This document shows positions 45,364-56,634 of a stretch of 64,000 nt of DNA, piece by piece. The translations under genes and the position numbers were made by a program. This stretch comes from Nocardioides iriomotensis (lineage in GTDB: Bacteria > Actinomycetota > Actinomycetes > Propionibacteriales > Nocardioidaceae), in contig NZ_SDPU01000035.1 of assembly GCF_004168035.1 (NCBI RefSeq), forward strand, positions 186,001-250,000, in the 5' to 3' direction. The notes beneath the pieces are model-generated. The model was given only the letters and a program-made list of their open reading frames with translations. It made no database searches and was not told the DNA's origin. Position 1 is the first letter of the stretch, and the number at the start of each line of letters is the position of its first letter.

Positions 45364-46548
45364 TCAGGCGGAGAGGCGGAAGGCGTCGCGGTACCTGATC
45401 CGGCCGCCGGTGCGCAGCAGGGTGCGCTCGTAGAGCCGGCTGCCGACGCGGACGAACACCACCGCGGCCGCGAGGGTCGCCAGGATCGCGACCGCGACCT
45501 GCCACCACGGCACGTCGCCCTGCGCCATCCGGCCGGGCATGATCATCGTCGAGACGATCGGCAGCATCGAGACGACGGTCTGCACCTTGTCGCTGGCCAT
45601 CACCGAGACGAAGTACGGGATGATCAGGATCAGCTGGCCGGGCATGGTCGTCGACTGCAGGTCCTCCTGGCGCGAGGCGAGGGAGCCCGCGACCGACCAC
45701 AGCGCGGCCAGGGCCAGGAAGCCGAGCACGAAGAACGCGACGTACCACAGCGCCGCCCAGGTGATGCCGGACAGCAGCTCCCGCCGGCCGGTGACCGCCA
45801 GCCCGACGAGGCCGACGAGGACGATCAGCACGACCTGGCCGAGGGCGAGCAGGGTGTTGCCGATGATCTTGCCCCAGAGCAGCGCGCGGATCGGTACGGC
45901 GGCGGCGAGGATCTCGACGACGCGGGACTCCTTCTCCTGCGTCACGCTCTGCGCGATGGACATGCCGAACCCCAGCGCGGTCATGAAGAAGACCAGGGCG
46001 AACGCGAAGGCGACGACGCCGCGAGCGCCGCTCTGGTCGGCGTTCTCGTCGAGCAGCCGGACGGCGAGGGTGGTGCCCTCGTTGAGCGCCTCGAGGTCGA
46101 CGTCCTGCGCGGCGGCGTTCTCCTCCAGCACGTCCTGCGCGACCGCGGTGGTGAGCGCGACCCGCAGGCCGGTGTCGACGTCGTCGTCGCCGACGAGCTC
46201 GTACCCGTCCTCGCCGCTGACAACGGCGGCGTCGACGTCCCCGGCGCGCACCAGGGCCTCGGCCGCGTCTGCGTCGTCGACCTCCTCGACGGTGATCGAG
46301 CCGTCGGGGGAGTCCGCCTGCAGCACCGTCTCGGCCTGCTCGACGAGCGCGGTGTCGGCGCTGCCGACGACGGCCACGTCGAAGTCGTCCGACCGTCCCT
46401 CGACGAACGAGCCGATCACGAAGAAGCCGACCAGGAACAGCAGGGTGAAGATGGTGGCGCCGATGAACGTCTTGTCGCGGATCTTGGTCGTGAACTCCCG
46501 CTCGGCGACGATCCGCCACACGGGCGTGCTGCGGGTGCTGCTGCTCAT
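45364..46548 (-). CDS. ABC transporter permease, NatB-like
   Basis: 394 aa. A first helix at about 27-47, a large external loop with many acidic residues (about 50-185), then five helices between about 190 and 375. The block QSVTQEKESRVVEILAAAVP follows helix 2 and is typical of NatB-type (ABC-2) permeases. ATG 46548 overlaps the ATPase stop as ATGA. With the ATPase it should export sodium ions or a peptide/drug; the substrate is not readable. Its 3' end meets a 32-bp repeat array. Confidence 0.9.
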   Translation of the reverse strand: MSSSTRSTPVWRIVAEREFTTKIRDKTFIGATIFTLLFLVGFFVIGSFVEGRSDDFDVAVVGSADTALVEQAETVLQADSPDGSITVEEVDDADAAEALVRAGDVDAAVVSGEDGYELVGDDDVDTGLRVALTTAVAQDVLEENAAAQDVDLEALNEGTTLAVRLLDENADQSGARGVVAFAFALVFFMTALGFGMSIAQSVTQEKESRVVEILAAAVPIRALLWGKIIGNTLLALGQVVLIVLVGLVGLAVTGRRELLSGITWAALWYVAFFVLGFLALAALWSVAGSLASRQEDLQSTTMPGQLILIIPYFVSVMASDKVQTVVSMLPIVSTMIMPGRMAQGDVPWWQVAVAILATLAAAVVFVRVGSRLYERTLLRTGGRIRYRDAFRLSA

Positions 46549-47429
46549 CTGACGGCCTCCCGGTAGATCTGGGCGAGCGGGCGGACGACGCGCGCGAACT
46601 CCGCGACCTGGGCCGTGCCCTGGATGATCTCGAGCGCCTTCTCCGGGGTTCCGTCGATGATCTCGACGAGCGCCTCGGCCCCCTGGGCGTCGAGGACGGA
46701 CAGCTGGGGTACGTCGCGCAGCGTGCCCGCGTCGGCGCCTCCGGTGAGCACGACGCGGTAGCGGACCGCGTGCCGGCCGCGCAGGTCGTCGACCGCGCCG
46801 GAGGCCACGAGCCTGCCCCGCGACAGGATGACCAGGTCGTCGCAGAGGTTCTCGACGAGCTCGAGCTGGTGCGACGAGAACAGCACCGGCATCTGCGGCG
46901 ACACCTCGTCGCGCAGCAGCGAGACCATCGAGTCGACCGCGATCGGGTCGAGGCCGCTGAACGGCTCGTCCATCACCAGCGCGTCGGGGCTGTGCACCAG
47001 CGCGGCGGCGATCTGCACGCGCTGCTGGTTGCCGAGCGACAGTGTCTCGAGCACGTCGCCGGCCCGCTCGTCGAGGCCGAGCCGGTCGAGCAGGTCGTGG
47101 GCACGGGCGGCCGCCGCGGCGGTGTCCATGCCGTGCAGGCGGCCGAAGAAGACCAGCTGGTCGAGCACCTTCATCTTCGGGTAGAGGCCGCGCTCCTCGG
47201 GCATGTAGCCGATCCGGCGGCGCTGCTCGGCGCCGATCGGGGCACCGTCCCAGGTCACGGACCCGCGAGTGGCGGCGAGGACACCGACGATGATCCGCAT
47301 CGTGGTGGTCTTGCCGGCCCCGTTGGCGCCGACGAAGCCGGTCATCCGGCCGGGACGGACGTCGAACGAGACGCCGTCGAGCACGGTGGTCGTGTCGTAG
47401 ACGCGGGTCAGGTCGCGCACGCTGAGCAT
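46545..47429 (-). CDS. ABC transporter ATP-binding protein, NatA-like
   Basis: 294 aa. Walker A is GANGAGKTTTM (about 35-45), the signature LSLGNQQRVQIAAAL (about 130), Walker B ALVMDEPFSGLDP (about 150) and the switch SSHQLELVENL (about 190). A C-terminal domain of about 80 residues follows, as in DrrA/NatA proteins. It powers the permease whose gene overlaps its 3' end. A NarL-type two-component system lies 78 nt upstream in the same direction; control by it is possible. Confidence 0.93.
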   Translation of the reverse strand: MLSVRDLTRVYDTTTVLDGVSFDVRPGRMTGFVGANGAGKTTTMRIIVGVLAATRGSVTWDGAPIGAEQRRRIGYMPEERGLYPKMKVLDQLVFFGRLHGMDTAAAAARAHDLLDRLGLDERAGDVLETLSLGNQQRVQIAAALVHSPDALVMDEPFSGLDPIAVDSMVSLLRDEVSPQMPVLFSSHQLELVENLCDDLVILSRGRLVASGAVDDLRGRHAVRYRVVLTGGADAGTLRDVPQLSVLDAQGAEALVEIIDGTPEKALEIIQGTAQVAEFARVVRPLAQIYREAVR

Positions 47430-47507
47430 GCGCCGAGCCTAGAGAGCCGGCGGCCGCGTCGTCGTCCGTCGCGAGAGTGATCCTGGGGCGGTCCGGGCCC
47501 GCCGGCG

Positions 47508-48182
47508 TCAGTCCTGAGGTGGACCCACGAGGCCGGAGCGGTACGCCAGCACGACGGCCTGCACCCGGTCGCGCAGGCCCAGCTTGGTGAGGATGCGCGA
47601 GACGTGCGTCTTGACCGTCGCGGTGCCGACGACGAGCTCCTCGGCGATCTCGGCGTTGCTCTTGCCCTCCGCGACCAGCGCGAGCACGTCGCGCTCGCGA
47701 TCAGTCAGCTCCGCGAGCGCCGGGTGGTGGTCGGCCGGCTCCGCCGCCGCGGGGGTACGGCGGTCGGCGGTGAACCGGTCGATGAGGCTGCGGGTCATCT
47801 TCGGGGCGAGCAGCGCGTGGCCGTCGGCGACGTTCCGGATCGCGCCGACGAGCTCGTCGGCCGAGCAGCTCTTGAGGAGAAAGCCGGACGCGCCGGCTTC
47901 GAGCGCAGCGAACAGGTAGTCGTCGCGCTCGAACGTGGTGAGGATGACGACGCGGGCGTCGGACCGCTGGACGATCCGCCGGGTCGCCTCGATCCCGTCC
48001 ATCGTCGGCATCTGCACGTCCATCAGCACGACGTGCGGGGCGAGCTCCTCGACCAGCCGGGTGGCGGCCAGCCCGTCGGCCGCCTCGCCGACGAGCTCGA
48101 TGTCGTCCTCGACGGAGAGGATCATCCGGAAGCCGGTGCGCACCAGGTCCTGGTCGTCCACCAGGGCGACGGTCGTGGTCAC
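47508..48182 (-). CDS. NarL/FixJ-type response regulator
   Basis: 224 aa. Receiver with Asp9/Asp10 and phosphorylation site Asp55 in VVLMDVQMPTMDG; LuxR-type helix-turn-helix from about 158, LTDRERDVLALVAEGKSNAE with IAEELVVGTATVKTHVSRIL. GTG 48182 overlaps the kinase stop by 4 nt (GTGA). It would act with the overlapping histidine kinase. The NatAB-type genes downstream are the nearest possible targets. Confidence 0.94.
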   Translation of the reverse strand: MTTTVALVDDQDLVRTGFRMILSVEDDIELVGEAADGLAATRLVEELAPHVVLMDVQMPTMDGIEATRRIVQRSDARVVILTTFERDDYLFAALEAGASGFLLKSCSADELVGAIRNVADGHALLAPKMTRSLIDRFTADRRTPAAAEPADHHPALAELTDRERDVLALVAEGKSNAEIAEELVVGTATVKTHVSRILTKLGLRDRVQAVVLAYRSGLVGPPQD

Positions 48183-49441
48183 GAGGCGGCCTCCTGCTCG
48201 ACGGGCAGTCGCACGCGCACCCGGAAGCCGCCGTCGGGCCGCGGCCCGATCTCGCACTCGCCGCCGTGCAGGCCCACACGTTCGCGCACCCCGGTCAGCC
48301 CGTAGCCGGTGCGGCCGTCCCGGGCCGCCGGCCGCGGCGTGCCCTGGTCGAGCACCTCCACCTCCACGGCGTCCCCGCCGCCGAGGTACCGCAGGACGAC
48401 CTCGGCGCGCCGTGCGGTCGAGTGCCGGCGGACGTTGGTCAGTGCCTCCTGCACCGTGCGGTAGGCCGACGTCCCGACGACCGGAGGAACCGGGAACGCG
48501 TCGCCGACGACGCGGTAGTCGACCGCGAGGCCGTCGTCGGACGCGGCGCCGGCGAGGTCGCGCAGGCCGGTCAACGACGGCTGCGCCCCTCCGTCACCGT
48601 CCGCGTCGCGGAGCAGGCCGACCATCTGGTGCATCTCCCGGACGGCGGACCGGCTCGAGGACTCGATCGCGGCGAGCGCCTCGCGGCTGGCGGCCGGGTC
48701 GCGGTCGAGCACGTGCCTGGCGGCCGCCGCCTGGACGCCGATGCCGGTGACGTGGTGGGCGACGACGTCGTGCAGGTCGCGGGCGATCCGCAGGCGCTCG
48801 TCGACGACGGCCCGTTGCGCGCTGAGGTCGCGCTCGGCGCGCAGCTCGTCGGCCTGCTGCGCGAGCAGCTCGCGCTGGTGGGCGGAGCGGTGGGCCGCGA
48901 GACCCCAGGCCATCGCCCCGAAGAAGTAGACGATGTTGACGCCGAACGTGATCAGCGTCAGAGCGACCGCCGGGCTGGTGATGCCGGACGCGTCGGGCAC
49001 GTCCGGGAACGGCGAGGTGACGATGATGTGCACGAGCCACGCGAACATCCCGACGATGACCGCCGCGCTGGCGACGTACAACGCCCGCCGGTTGCGGGCC
49101 CACGCCCAGGCGGAGTAGATCGACATGAAGTAGCCGATCTGCACGACGACCGAGGCGTTCACCGGCGTCACCCGCTCGCCGACGCCGTAGAACGCCAGCG
49201 AGCACAGCAGCATCACGGTGATGGGGAAGCGGCGGCGCACCACCAGCGGCAGCACCGCGGCGACGCCCCAGCCGAACGCCTCGGCGGTCCGGCCGCCGAA
49301 GTCCTCGACCGCCGGGGTCGAGCGCAGCAGCTCCACCATGAGCAGCGACAGGACGACGAGGCCGGTGCCGACGAGGGCGTCGGTGCGCTGCTGGTCGCGC
49401 GTCGGTGGCGGACGCAGCCAGTCGTCGTCGAGGGCGAGCAC
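48179..49441 (-). CDS. NarL-type sensor histidine kinase (HisKA_3)
   Basis: 420 aa. Five or six membrane helices lie in residues about 21-185 with no large loop, so the sensor is probably within or near the membrane. The HisKA_3 phosphoacceptor is His224 in ARDLHDVVAHHVTGIGVQAA. The ATPase domain follows with TVQEALTNVRRHS and GYGLTGVRERV. It has a GTG start at 49441, with GATAGT about 8 nt upstream as a possible leaderless promoter. Stimulus unknown. Confidence 0.93.
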   Translation of the reverse strand: MLALDDDWLRPPPTRDQQRTDALVGTGLVVLSLLMVELLRSTPAVEDFGGRTAEAFGWGVAAVLPLVVRRRFPITVMLLCSLAFYGVGERVTPVNASVVVQIGYFMSIYSAWAWARNRRALYVASAAVIVGMFAWLVHIIVTSPFPDVPDASGITSPAVALTLITFGVNIVYFFGAMAWGLAAHRSAHQRELLAQQADELRAERDLSAQRAVVDERLRIARDLHDVVAHHVTGIGVQAAAARHVLDRDPAASREALAAIESSSRSAVREMHQMVGLLRDADGDGGAQPSLTGLRDLAGAASDDGLAVDYRVVGDAFPVPPVVGTSAYRTVQEALTNVRRHSTARRAEVVLRYLGGGDAVEVEVLDQGTPRPAARDGRTGYGLTGVRERVGLHGGECEIGPRPDGGFRVRVRLPVEQEAAS

Positions 49442-49471
49442 GCGCCGAGACTATCCAGCCACCGGCGGGCC

Positions 49472-49477
49472 TACTGT
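49472..49477 (+). promoter_or_regulatory. Minus-10 for leaderless transcript
   Basis: TACTGT (49472-49477) precedes ATG 49485 by 7 nt, so the mRNA of the PEP mutase-like gene probably begins at its start codon. Confidence 0.45.
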
Positions 49478-49484
49478 CGACGAC

Positions 49485-50261
49485 ATGACCACTGCGGACA
49501 AGGCCACCCGATTGCTGGCGCTGCACCAGGCACCCGAGATCCTCACCGTCGTCAACGTGTGGGACGTCGTCAGCGCCCGCGTCGTCGCGGACGTCGAGGG
49601 CACGACGGCGCTGGCGACCGCGAGCCACTCCATCGCCGCGTCGCTCGGCTACGAGGACGGCGAGCGCATCCCGGTCGACGAGATGGTCGACGCTGTGGCG
49701 CGGATCGTGCGCGCCACCGAGCTTCCCGTGTCGGCCGACCTCGAGGCGGGGTACGGCGACCCGGCCGAGACGATCCGCAAGGCCATCGGGGTCGGCGTGG
49801 TCGGGGCCAACCTCGAGGACCGGATGCGGCCGCTGCCGGAGGCGGTGGCGGCGGTCGAGGCCGCGATCGGGGCGGCCCGCGCCGAGGGCGTGCCCGACTT
49901 CGTGCTCAACGCGCGCACCGACGCGTTCCTCGTGGCCGGCGACCGCGACCCGGCCGACGTGCTGGCGGACGCGGTCGAGCGCGGCCGGGCGTTCCTCGAG
50001 GCCGGGGCGCCGGTGGTGTTCGTGCCCGGCCGCCTCGACGAGGCGCAGGTGTCCACCCTGGTCGACGCGCTCGGGCCGCAGCGGCTGACCCTGATCTGCG
50101 TGCCCGGATCGCTCAGCCCACGACGGATGGAGGAGCTCGGCGTGGCCCGGGTGTCGTTCGGGCCGTGGTCGCAGCGGGTCGCGCTGACGGCGCTCAAGCA
50201 CCTCGTGGGCCGGGCGCGACAGGGACAGGGCCTGCCCGACCACGTGGAGGCGCTCAACTGA
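49485..50261 (+). CDS. Isocitrate lyase/PEP mutase family protein
   Basis: 258 aa TIM barrel. VSADLEAGYGDPAETIRKAI carries the metal-binding Asp/Glu of the family; FVLNARTDAFLVAG is a second block. VVNVWDVVSARVVAD near the start matches the phosphonomutase-like proteins of actinobacteria. The key loop of true isocitrate lyases (KKCGH) is absent, so a lyase acting on another small acid, or phosphonopyruvate metabolism, is more likely. Divergent from the histidine kinase. Confidence 0.86.
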   Translation: MTTADKATRLLALHQAPEILTVVNVWDVVSARVVADVEGTTALATASHSIAASLGYEDGERIPVDEMVDAVARIVRATELPVSADLEAGYGDPAETIRKAIGVGVVGANLEDRMRPLPEAVAAVEAAIGAARAEGVPDFVLNARTDAFLVAGDRDPADVLADAVERGRAFLEAGAPVVFVPGRLDEAQVSTLVDALGPQRLTLICVPGSLSPRRMEELGVARVSFGPWSQRVALTALKHLVGRARQGQGLPDHVEALN

Positions 50262-50283
50262 CGCGATGGTCCACACTGGCCCC

Positions 50284-51237
50284 ATGCTCCGGCTGGGGAC
50301 CTGGAACCTGGAGAACCTCTTCCGGCCCGACGCCGGGTCCGGTGCGCCGACGACGAGCACGGCCTACGAGTCCAAGCTCACCCGGCTCGCGGCGACGATC
50401 GACGCGCTGGGTCTCGACGCGGTGGCGGTGCAGGAGGTCGGGTCGCCGGAGGCGCTCGACGACCTGCGCGACCGGCTGAGCGGGCGCTGGCGCGCGGAGA
50501 CCGCCGACCCCGACGCCCGGGGCATCCGGTGCGGCGTGCTGTCGCGGCTCCCGGTGCTCGGCACCGCGCAGGTGCGGGACTTCCCGGAGCTGCTGCTGCC
50601 CGTCCAGGTCGACGACGACGGCACCACCCTCGCCGAGCTCGGCCGGCCGGCGCTGCGCGTGCGGGTCGGGGTGCCGGACCCGGTCGGTGCCGTGACCGCG
50701 GTCGACCTGGTGTCGGTGCACCTGAAGTCCAAGCTGCTGACCTTTCCCGGCGGACGCTTCTCCCCGCGCGACGAGGACGAGCGGGCGCGGTACGCCGTCT
50801 ACGCGCTGCACCGCCGCGCGGCGGAGTCGGCCGGCGTGCGCGCCGCCGCGACCGCGCTGCTGGCCGCGCCGGACGCCGTACCCGTGGTGGTGGCGGGAGA
50901 CCTCAACGACGAGCCGACCGCCGCGACGACGCAGATCCTGCTCGGCCCGCCGGGATCGGAGATCGGCACCGGTGGCTTCGACCAGCCCGACCGGGGGGAC
51001 CCGCAGCGGCTGTGGAACCTCGCCGCCTTGATCCCGGAGGAGGACCGGTACTCCCGCGTGTACCGGGGCAGGCGCGAGCTGATCGACCACCTCCTGGTCT
51101 CGCACGCGCTGGTGACCCGGGTGGTGACGGCGACGACCGGCGGGCCGACACCGCCGTCCGTGGTCGACAACCCCAACGTCCGGGTGGACGACCCGGTCTC
51201 CGACCATCGGCCGGTCCTGGTGACGCTCGACGTCTGA
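50284..51237 (+). CDS. Endonuclease/exonuclease/phosphatase family protein
   Basis: 317 aa. The EEP fold is seen in LRLGTWNLENLFRP (first metal Asn), VAVQEVGSPEAL (Glu), VVAGDLNDEPTA (Asp-Asn) and VSDHRPVLVTLDV (His at the C-terminus). It could act on nucleic acids or phosphorylated lipids; no signal peptide is present. The ATG at 50284 gives a compact N-terminus; an in-frame ATG or GTG 18 nt upstream is possible. It starts 23 nt after the PEP mutase-like gene. Confidence 0.88.
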   Translation: MLRLGTWNLENLFRPDAGSGAPTTSTAYESKLTRLAATIDALGLDAVAVQEVGSPEALDDLRDRLSGRWRAETADPDARGIRCGVLSRLPVLGTAQVRDFPELLLPVQVDDDGTTLAELGRPALRVRVGVPDPVGAVTAVDLVSVHLKSKLLTFPGGRFSPRDEDERARYAVYALHRRAAESAGVRAAATALLAAPDAVPVVVAGDLNDEPTAATTQILLGPPGSEIGTGGFDQPDRGDPQRLWNLAALIPEEDRYSRVYRGRRELIDHLLVSHALVTRVVTATTGGPTPPSVVDNPNVRVDDPVSDHRPVLVTLDV

Positions 51238-51316
51238 CGGCCCGCGTGGCCGGTTGGCCGGCCGGGTTTTCCGGCGGAAGATGGCACCGGACGGTACGGC
51301 GACAGGAGGGGACCCG

Positions 51317-51634
51317 GTGACGGACAAGAAGCAGAAGCGGAAGGGCCGGTCGCCGGTCAAGAACCTGATCGGCCTGGTGAGCCTCGGGCTGCTCGTGACC
51401 GCGTTCGTCAAGGAGCTGCGCACACCGACCGAGACGCGCACCTGGCACGGCGAGCTGTTCGGTGTCGTGCCGTACGACCTGCGGCCGCCCACACCCACCC
51501 GCATCCGGCAGAGCCTGTGGCAGCCGGAGTCGGACCGGCTGATCCTGCCGCGGTCGTTCGGCGTGGGCTGGTCGGTGAACTTCGCGCGCGTCGTCGAGCT
51601 CGCCAACCGGCGCACCGGCGACGACCACGCCTGA
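51317..51634 (+). CDS. DUF5808-type small membrane protein
   Basis: 105 aa. One hydrophobic stretch at about 15-30 (VKNLIGLVSLGLLVTAFV), then a soluble part VVPYDLRPPTPTRIRQSLWQ ... LPRSFGVGWSVNF that I recognise as the DUF5808 pattern. GTG 51317 follows GGAGGGGACC. Function is unknown. It ends before a decayed hydrolase gene. Confidence 0.75.
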   Translation: MTDKKQKRKGRSPVKNLIGLVSLGLLVTAFVKELRTPTETRTWHGELFGVVPYDLRPPTPTRIRQSLWQPESDRLILPRSFGVGWSVNFARVVELANRRTGDDHA

Positions 51635-51664
51635 ACCGCTACGCGGCGAACACACCGCCCGCGG

Positions 51665-51800
51665 CGAACGACGGGGCAGAGGACGGGGGAGATCAGCAGC
51701 AGCGGGGTGGTGGGGTGCCCGTCGCGGATGGTGTCGAGGAACCCGTGCACCGCGGCGGTGAACGCCCGCAGCCGCATGACGTCCTGGTTGGTGTATTTCC
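51665..51800 (-). pseudogene. Fragment of an SGNH/GDSL hydrolase gene
   Basis: On the minus strand the sequence reads YTNQDVMRLRAFTAAVHGFL followed by DTIRDGHPTTPLLLISPVLCPV, a middle segment of actinobacterial GDSL/SGNH hydrolases. No start codon context, catalytic GDS block or C-terminal block accompanies it, so both ends are lost. An unusual AT-rich patch (ATTTCCCTAGAGCCTTTAG, from 51798) marks the upstream edge and may be a deletion or insertion scar. Confidence 0.7.
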
Positions 51801-52037
51801 CTAGAGCCTTTAGACAAATCGACTGTCCAGGGGAGGTTGTCCCCGGGCAACGAGAAAGGCCCCGACGCTGTCGCGTCGGGGCCGAACTCGGGGTGGTGCT
51901 ACCACCGTGTGCGACCGTCAGGGGGGCTTGACGGCTGCGGGCGAAGGATCGGGGGGCTGACCCTTCACCACGATTCTCGGCAGGGCGGCGGGGCGACTTG
52001 AGGCCGGCCGCCCACTGGTCTGGACCAGGCGGCTCCC
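51801..52037. other. Intergenic stretch with terminator
   Basis: Apart from the hairpin at 51858-51883, nothing gene-like is visible between the hydrolase fragment and the IclR gene. Several G-runs (GGGGGGCTT near 51920) occur. Confidence 0.5.
51858..51883. terminator. Terminator hairpin
   Basis: GGCCCCGACGC (51858-51868) pairs perfectly with GCGTCGGGGCC (51873-51883) over a TGTC loop; AAA precedes it. It probably ended the lost hydrolase gene's neighbours or ends the IclR transcript. Confidence 0.75.
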
Positions 52038-52865
52038 TCAGAAGAACCCGTCCCGCGCCCGCGGGTCGACCGCCCGACGCCCGGCCGAGACCTGCGCCAG
52101 GTCGCGGCTGATCGCGTCGGCCACCTCGACCAGGTGCGGGACCACCTCGTCGAGGACGGTTTGCGGCTCGGTGCGGCCGCGGGACGTGGAGTAGGCGAGT
52201 GCGGCGACGACCTCGCCCGAGGGGTCCCGGACCGGCGCGGCGGCGGAGAGGAAGCCGGGCTCGAGCTCGCCGTCCACGACCGCGAAGCCGTCCTGGCGGA
52301 CGGCGTGCAGCGCGTCGCGGAAGGCCACGGGGTCGGTGACGGTGGTCGGGGTGAGCTGCTCGAGACCGGCCGCGATGACGCGCTCGACGACGCCGGGGTC
52401 CGCCCACGCGACCAGCACCCGGCCCATCGACGTGGGGTGCACGGGCAGCCGGCTGCCGACGTCGACGTTGAGGCTCATCACCCGGCGCACGTGCACCCGG
52501 GCGACGTAGACCACGTCGGTGCCGTCGAGCTGGGACAGCGACGCCGACTCGTGCGTGAGCTCGGTGAGCCGCAGCAGGTGCGGCTGGGCGACCTCGGCGA
52601 CCCCGTGCGTGGCGGCGTAGTGCTGGCCGATCGTCAGCACCCGCGGCGTGAGCCGCCAGCGGCGGCCGTGCGCGGCGACGTACCCCAGCTGCTGCAGGGT
52701 GAGCAGGATCCGGCGGACGGCCGGCCGGGACAGGCCGGTCGCCGCCGCGAGCTCGGCCAGCGTGGGGTCGGGCAGGTCGCGGTCGAAGGCGAGCAGGACA
52801 GCGAAGCCGCGCTCGATGCTCTGGATGAAGTCCCGGTCGCTGACGGTCCCGTCCGCCTCACTCAT
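52038..52865 (-). CDS. IclR-family transcriptional regulator of the phenol cluster
   Basis: 275 aa. N-terminal winged helix: SIERGFAVLLAFDRDLPDPT and LAELAAATGLSRPAVRRILL. The effector-binding domain follows (HESASLSQLDGTDVVYVAR; PVHPTSMGRVLVAWADP). It matches PcaR/CatR-type regulators of aromatic degradation. ATG 52865 has AGGAGG upstream. It is divergent from the flavin reductase gene, with two similar dyads between them that are probable operators. A phenol, catechol or muconate effector is likely. Confidence 0.93.
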   Translation of the reverse strand: MSEADGTVSDRDFIQSIERGFAVLLAFDRDLPDPTLAELAAATGLSRPAVRRILLTLQQLGYVAAHGRRWRLTPRVLTIGQHYAATHGVAEVAQPHLLRLTELTHESASLSQLDGTDVVYVARVHVRRVMSLNVDVGSRLPVHPTSMGRVLVAWADPGVVERVIAAGLEQLTPTTVTDPVAFRDALHAVRQDGFAVVDGELEPGFLSAAAPVRDPSGEVVAALAYSTSRGRTEPQTVLDEVVPHLVEVADAISRDLAQVSAGRRAVDPRARDGFF

Positions 52866-52920
52866 AGCCCCGTCCTCCTGATTGATCGCAACTGGGTACC
52901 GATGGGGGTGGTCCGACCCG

Positions 52921-52950
52921 TTGACGCGGGCCTGTGACCACAGCCACAGT
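52921..52950 (+). promoter_or_regulatory. Candidate promoter of the phenol operon
   Basis: TTGACG (52921-52926) and CACAGT (52945-52950) with 18 nt between form a plausible sigma-70 promoter facing the flavin reductase gene. The two IclR-type dyads lie just downstream, where bound repressor would block transcription. Confidence 0.45.
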
Positions 52951-52955
52951 CGTGT

Positions 52956-52990
52956 GAACGCAAAGCGTGCAGAGAGTACGCAGAGCGTAC
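52956..52990. promoter_or_regulatory. Two tandem IclR-type operators
   Basis: GAACGCAAAGCGTGC (52956-52970) and GTACGCAGAGCGTAC (52976-52990) are two dyads of the same form, G(A/T)ACGC-A(A/G)A-GCGT(G/A)C, 12 of 15 identical and 20 bp apart (about two helix turns). They lie between the IclR gene and the flavin reductase gene. Confidence 0.7.
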
Positions 52991-53006
52991 ACCGGAGGTG
53001 GGATCC

Positions 53007-53567
53007 ATGGACGCACGAACGCTCCGGAACGCGTTCGGCCAGTTCGCCACGGGCGTCACCGTGGTCACCTGCAGCACCGACGGCGGCGAGCCGCACGGCG
53101 CCACCGTCAACGCGTTCACCGCGGTCTCGCTCGAGCCGGCCCTGGCCCAGGTCACCCTGGGCCGCTCGTCGCGGGCGTGCGAGTACCTGAAGGGGCAGCC
53201 CTTCACGATCAACGTGCTCGCCGCCGACCAGCTCGACGTGGCCTGGCACTTCGCCGGCCGCCCGGCCGACGAGCCGCCGCGCTGGGCGGACGGGCCCACC
53301 GCCCCGCTTCTCGAGGGCACCGCCACGACGATCTCGTGCCGGCCCTGGCGCACCTACGACGGGGGCGACCACCTCATCGTGATCGGCGAGGTCGCCGACG
53401 TCGGCATCCACGACCGCGACCCGCTGCTCTTCCACGGCGGCACGTTCCGTCACCTCTCACCCGTCGAGACCGGCGTGCACTGGGGCGGCTCCCTGGACTG
53501 CCCCCACCGCGGCTGGTTCGACGCCACCGCCACCTTCACGCCCCTCACCACCGCCGGGCTCTCCTGA
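53007..53567 (+). CDS. pheA2: Flavin reductase, phenol hydroxylase small component
   Basis: 186 aa. Flavin reductase-like domain with [20 protein letters not shown] near residues 9-28, [20 protein letters not shown] after it, and HFAGRP later. It reduces FAD with NADH and hands FADH2 to the oxygenase encoded next. The length matches Rhodococcus PheA2 (189 aa). ATG 53007 has GGAGG upstream. The order regulator, reductase, oxygenase, dioxygenase suggests one operon. HpaC is a homologue with the same role. Confidence 0.88.
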   Translation: MDARTLRNAFGQFATGVTVVTCSTDGGEPHGATVNAFTAVSLEPALAQVTLGRSSRACEYLKGQPFTINVLAADQLDVAWHFAGRPADEPPRWADGPTAPLLEGTATTISCRPWRTYDGGDHLIVIGEVADVGIHDRDPLLFHGGTFRHLSPVETGVHWGGSLDCPHRGWFDATATFTPLTTAGLS

Positions 53568-53596
53568 GCCCCGCAACCGACCCAAGGAGCATCCGT

Positions 53597-56024
<2,428 letters not shown>

Positions 56025-56031
56025 CGGTGTG

Positions 56032-56631
56032 ATGGAGCCACGCCGACGCGTCTGGGGCAGCTGGCCGGAGCCCGGAGAGCTGGAACGCTCCGTGGTGACG
56101 ATCGGGGTCTTCGACGGCTTCCACCGCGGCCACGTCGCGCTCGTCGAGGCGGCGCTGGCCGCGGGCACCAGGCGGGGGTCCCCGACGGTTCTGCTCACCT
56201 TCGACCCGCACCCGCTGGCCGTGCTCGCACCCGCGCAGGCCCCGCGCCAGCTGCTTCCCGTGGACGACCGCGTCGAGCATGCGTTCGCCCTGGGGGTGGA
56301 CTGCGTCGTCGTGCTGCCGTTCACGGCGGAGCTGGCCGAGCAGTCGGCCACTGACTTCGTCGAGCAGGGTCTGGTCGGACGGATGGGCGTCGAGTCGCTG
56401 GTCGTCGGCAGCAACTTCAGGTGCGGCCGCGGCGGCGAGGGCGACGTCGACCACCTGCGCCGTGCGGGTCGCCGGCACGGCTTCGACGTGCGGGTCGTGG
56501 ACCTGGTACGGCGGGGCGAGCGGACGTGCTCGTCGACCGAGGTGCGCCGGGCGCTGGCGGCCGGCGACGTCCACGACGCGTTCGACGTGCTGGGCCGGCA
56601 CGACCCGCGCATCGCGGCGGCGGCCGGCTGA
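56032..56631 (+). CDS. FAD synthetase-like nucleotidyltransferase (RibF N-terminal domain only)
   Basis: 199 aa. The adenylyltransferase motif is TIGVFDGFHRGHVALVEAAL (about 24-43), LTFDPHPLAVLAP follows and SSTEVRRALAAGDVHDAFDV ends the domain. It should form FAD from FMN and ATP. The riboflavin kinase domain of normal bifunctional RibF (about 310 aa) is missing. It begins 7 nt after catA, so it is co-transcribed with the phenol genes. A supply of FAD to the flavin-dependent hydroxylase is a sensible role. A housekeeping ribF must exist elsewhere. Confidence 0.82.
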   Translation: MEPRRRVWGSWPEPGELERSVVTIGVFDGFHRGHVALVEAALAAGTRRGSPTVLLTFDPHPLAVLAPAQAPRQLLPVDDRVEHAFALGVDCVVVLPFTAELAEQSATDFVEQGLVGRMGVESLVVGSNFRCGRGGEGDVDHLRRAGRRHGFDVRVVDLVRRGERTCSSTEVRRALAAGDVHDAFDVLGRHDPRIAAAAG

Positions 56632-56634
56632 GCT

